Shown here: piece by piece, positions 62,422 through 64,000 of the stretch
Position numbering within the stretch: the stretch's first letter is position 1
Layout of the letters: each line of letters begins with the position of its first letter
Assembly (NCBI RefSeq): GCF_037949795.1
Contig: NZ_CP149932.1
Location: 1,353,001-1,417,000 of the forward strand
Length of the DNA stretch: 64,000 bases
Direction of reading: 5' to 3'
Source: Thioclava sp. GXIMD2076
Lineage (GTDB): Bacteria; Pseudomonadota; Alphaproteobacteria; Rhodobacterales; Rhodobacteraceae
The notes under the pieces: model-generated
What the model saw: only the letters and a program-made list of their open reading frames with translations
What the model was told of the DNA's origin: nothing
Database searches by the model: none
Translations under genes and position numbers: made by a program

Positions 62422-63943
62422 ACCACGCCTCGTTCTGGTGCTGGGCGACCAGCTGACGGCCGAGGGTGCCGCCCTGCGCGCCGCCGACAAGACCCGCGAT
62501 GTGATCGTGATGGCCGAGGTCCGCGCAGAGACCGATTATGTGGGCCATCACAAACAGAAGATCGCGCTGGTCTTTGCCGCGATGCGGGCTTTTGCCGAGG
62601 GCTTGCGGGCCGATGGCTGGACCGTGGCCTATACGCGGTTCGGCGAGGCGGGAAATAGTGGCTCGATCACCGGCGAAATCCTGCGCCGCGCCGAGGAACA
62701 TGGGGCGGCTTCGGCTGTGACGATTGCACCGGGCGAGTGGCGGCTGCGGCAGGCATTGGAGGATTGCCCGATCCCCGTGGTGCAATTGCCCGATGACCGC
62801 TTCCTGTGCTCGGAGGCAGAGTTTGCCGAATGGGCCAAGGGCCGCAAATCGCTCAGGATGGAATATTTCTACCGCGAGATGCGCCGCAAAACAGGGCTCT
62901 TGATGGCAGGAGATGATCCAGAGGGTGGGCAGTGGAATTACGACGCCGAGAACCGTAAGCCCGCGCAGGCCGACCTATTCCGCGTGAACGCGCCGCGCTT
63001 TGCGCCGGATGGCACCACGCGCGAGGTGCTGGATCTGGTGGCGCGGGAGTTTGCCGATAACTTCGGCGGGCTCGAAGGGTTCAACTGGGCAGTGGACCGC
63101 AAGGGGGCCCAAAAGGCGCTCGCTCATTTCATCGCGCATAATCTGGCGGATTTCGGGACCTATCAGGATGCGATGCTGGAAGACGATCCGCTTCTCTATC
63201 ACTCGCTCCTCTCGCCCTATCTCAATCTTGGCCTGCTGGGGCCTTTGGAGGTGTGTCAGGCGGCAGCCCGCGCCTATGCGGCGGGCAAGGTGCCGCTCAA
63301 TTCTGCGGAAGGCTTTATCCGGCAGATCATCGGCTGGCGCGAATATGTGCGCGGCATCTATTTCCATGAGGGGCCGGACTATACCGCGCGCAACCATCTG
63401 GATCAGCACCGCAAACTGCCTTGGGCCTATTGGGGCGGCAAGACAGAGATGAACTGTCTGCGCCACGCCGTGGCCCAGACCCGCGATCTGGCCTATGCCC
63501 ACCATATCCAGCGTCTGATGATCACCGGCAATTTCGCGCTTCTGGCGGGGGTGGATCCCGCGCAGGTGCAGGAGTGGTATCTTGCGGTCTATATCGATGC
63601 GTTCGAATGGGTCGAGGCGCCCAACACGGCGGGCATGAGCCAGTTTGCCGATGGCGGCGTGATCGCCTCCAAACCCTATGTCTCCTCGGGCGCCTATATC
63701 GACCGGATGTCGGATTATTGCGGGTCTTGCGCCTATTCGGTGAAGAAGAAAATGGGTGAGGGGGCCTGCCCGTTCAATCTGCTCTATTGGCACTTTCTCG
63801 ACCGGAACCGCGAGAAATTCGCGGGGAACCCCCGTATGGCAGTCATTTATCGGTCATGGGACAAGAGAAAACCCGAGGATCGCGAAACGATCCTCGGGCA
63901 GGCCGAGACGATGCTCAACAAGATCGCGCAGGACGCGTTTTAG
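62411..63943 (+). CDS. phrB: Iron-sulfur (6-4) photolyase / cryptochrome (PhrB/CryB type)
   Basis: 510 aa, the length of FeS-BCP photolyases. N-terminal domain LVLVLGDQLT; helical FAD domain with NLGLLGPLEV and IQRLMITGNFALLAGVDP. The four cluster cysteines C349 (MNCLRH), C437 and C440 (DYCGSC) and C453 (GACPFN) stand one number below those of Agrobacterium PhrB (350, 438, 441, 454). It should carry FAD, a lumazine-type antenna and a 4Fe-4S cluster, and repair (6-4) photoproducts; a regulatory cryptochrome role as for Rhodobacter CryB is possible. Ends tail-to-tail, overlapping the minus-strand neighbour. Confidence 0.95.
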   Translation: MANKPRLVLVLGDQLTAEGAALRAADKTRDVIVMAEVRAETDYVGHHKQKIALVFAAMRAFAEGLRADGWTVAYTRFGEAGNSGSITGEILRRAEEHGAASAVTIAPGEWRLRQALEDCPIPVVQLPDDRFLCSEAEFAEWAKGRKSLRMEYFYREMRRKTGLLMAGDDPEGGQWNYDAENRKPAQADLFRVNAPRFAPDGTTREVLDLVAREFADNFGGLEGFNWAVDRKGAQKALAHFIAHNLADFGTYQDAMLEDDPLLYHSLLSPYLNLGLLGPLEVCQAAARAYAAGKVPLNSAEGFIRQIIGWREYVRGIYFHEGPDYTARNHLDQHRKLPWAYWGGKTEMNCLRHAVAQTRDLAYAHHIQRLMITGNFALLAGVDPAQVQEWYLAVYIDAFEWVEAPNTAGMSQFADGGVIASKPYVSSGAYIDRMSDYCGSCAYSVKKKMGEGACPFNLLYWHFLDRNREKFAGNPRMAVIYRSWDKRKPEDRETILGQAETMLNKIAQDAF

Positions 63944-64000
63944 TCGAGACCGGCAATGATCGCGCGGAGTGTCTCGATGCCAACGCCCTTGTCCGACGAG
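63940..64000 (-). CDS. engB: Probable EngB/YihA GTP-binding protein (3' end only)
   Basis: Only the last 19 codons are in the window: SSDKGVGIETLRAIIAGLD followed by TAA. The pattern S-[AS]-x-KGxGIxxLRxxI is the G5 region and last helix of the ribosome-biogenesis GTPase EngB. The stop overlaps the photolyase stop. The stretch is short, so the call is tentative. Confidence 0.55.
   Translation of the reverse strand, partial: SSDKGVGIETLRAIIAGLD

Overview
The window is a G+C-rich, gene-dense chromosomal segment from an alphaproteobacterium, most likely a member of the Rhodobacterales (Rhodobacteraceae/Paracoccaceae type). Evidence: the RpoB, RpoC and ribosomal-protein sequences, a short-form HisG paired with HisZ, an ATP12-type F1 assembly chaperone, an AapJQMP amino-acid transporter, a divergent alphaproteobacterial type of HisRS and an iron-sulfur (6-4) photolyase. 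The genus cannot be fixed by eye. There are no rRNA or tRNA genes, no insertion sequences, no phage genes and no CRISPR array; this is core chromosome.

Layout. 1-8.9 kb: end of rplL, then rpoB and rpoC, closed by an intrinsic terminator. 9.0-12.2 kb: a tightly overlapping four-gene envelope cassette (GT2 glycosyltransferase, LAB_N small membrane protein, GT39/ArnT-like membrane glycosyltransferase, PAP2 phosphatase) inserted between rpoC and the str operon. 12.2-16.7 kb: str operon rpsL-rpsG-fusA-tuf behind a clear TTGACA-17-TATACG promoter. 16.8-18.4 kb: ZntB/CorA-type transporter converging on a PfpI/DJ-1 protein. 18.6-34.0 kb: S10, spc and alpha ribosomal-protein clusters (rpsJ to rplQ) including rraB-like, secY, adk and rpoA, interrupted by four intrinsic terminators and several candidate internal promoters. 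34.2-39.1 kb: a LuxR-type acyl-homoserine-lactone receptor without a synthase, rarA, and a coupled operon crcB / RluA-family pseudouridine synthase / HAD phosphatase / ATP12. 39.2-43.9 kb: aapJQMP. 44-51 kb: BKACE enzyme, SixA-like phosphatase, argB, an SDR, slyX, and hisS-hisZ-hisG. 51.1-57.8 kb, minus strand: the cell-shape operon mreB-mreC-mreD-mrdA-rodA followed by a ghrA-like reductase. 58-59.1 kb: acyltransferase 3. 59.1-61 kb, minus strand: leuA preceded by a previously unmarked 36-codon leucine-rich leader peptide with alternative hairpins. 61-64 kb: two SDRs and an FeS photolyase, ending tail-to-tail with a partial gene that looks like engB.

How the genes work together: most of the window builds the transcription and translation machinery (RNA polymerase subunits, about 25 ribosomal proteins, EF-G, EF-Tu, Sec translocase, adenylate kinase). 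The rest covers envelope construction, histidine, leucine and arginine biosynthesis, amino-acid uptake and stress repair. The observations most worth a second look are the leuA leader attenuator, which appears to lack a 5' UTR, the envelope cassette and its altered PAP2 motif, the terminator-punctuated ribosomal superoperon with an rraB-like gene inside it, the non-canonical HisRS, and the orphan LuxR.

All boundaries and motifs were read by eye. Promoters and hairpins are pattern matches, not experimentally supported sites.
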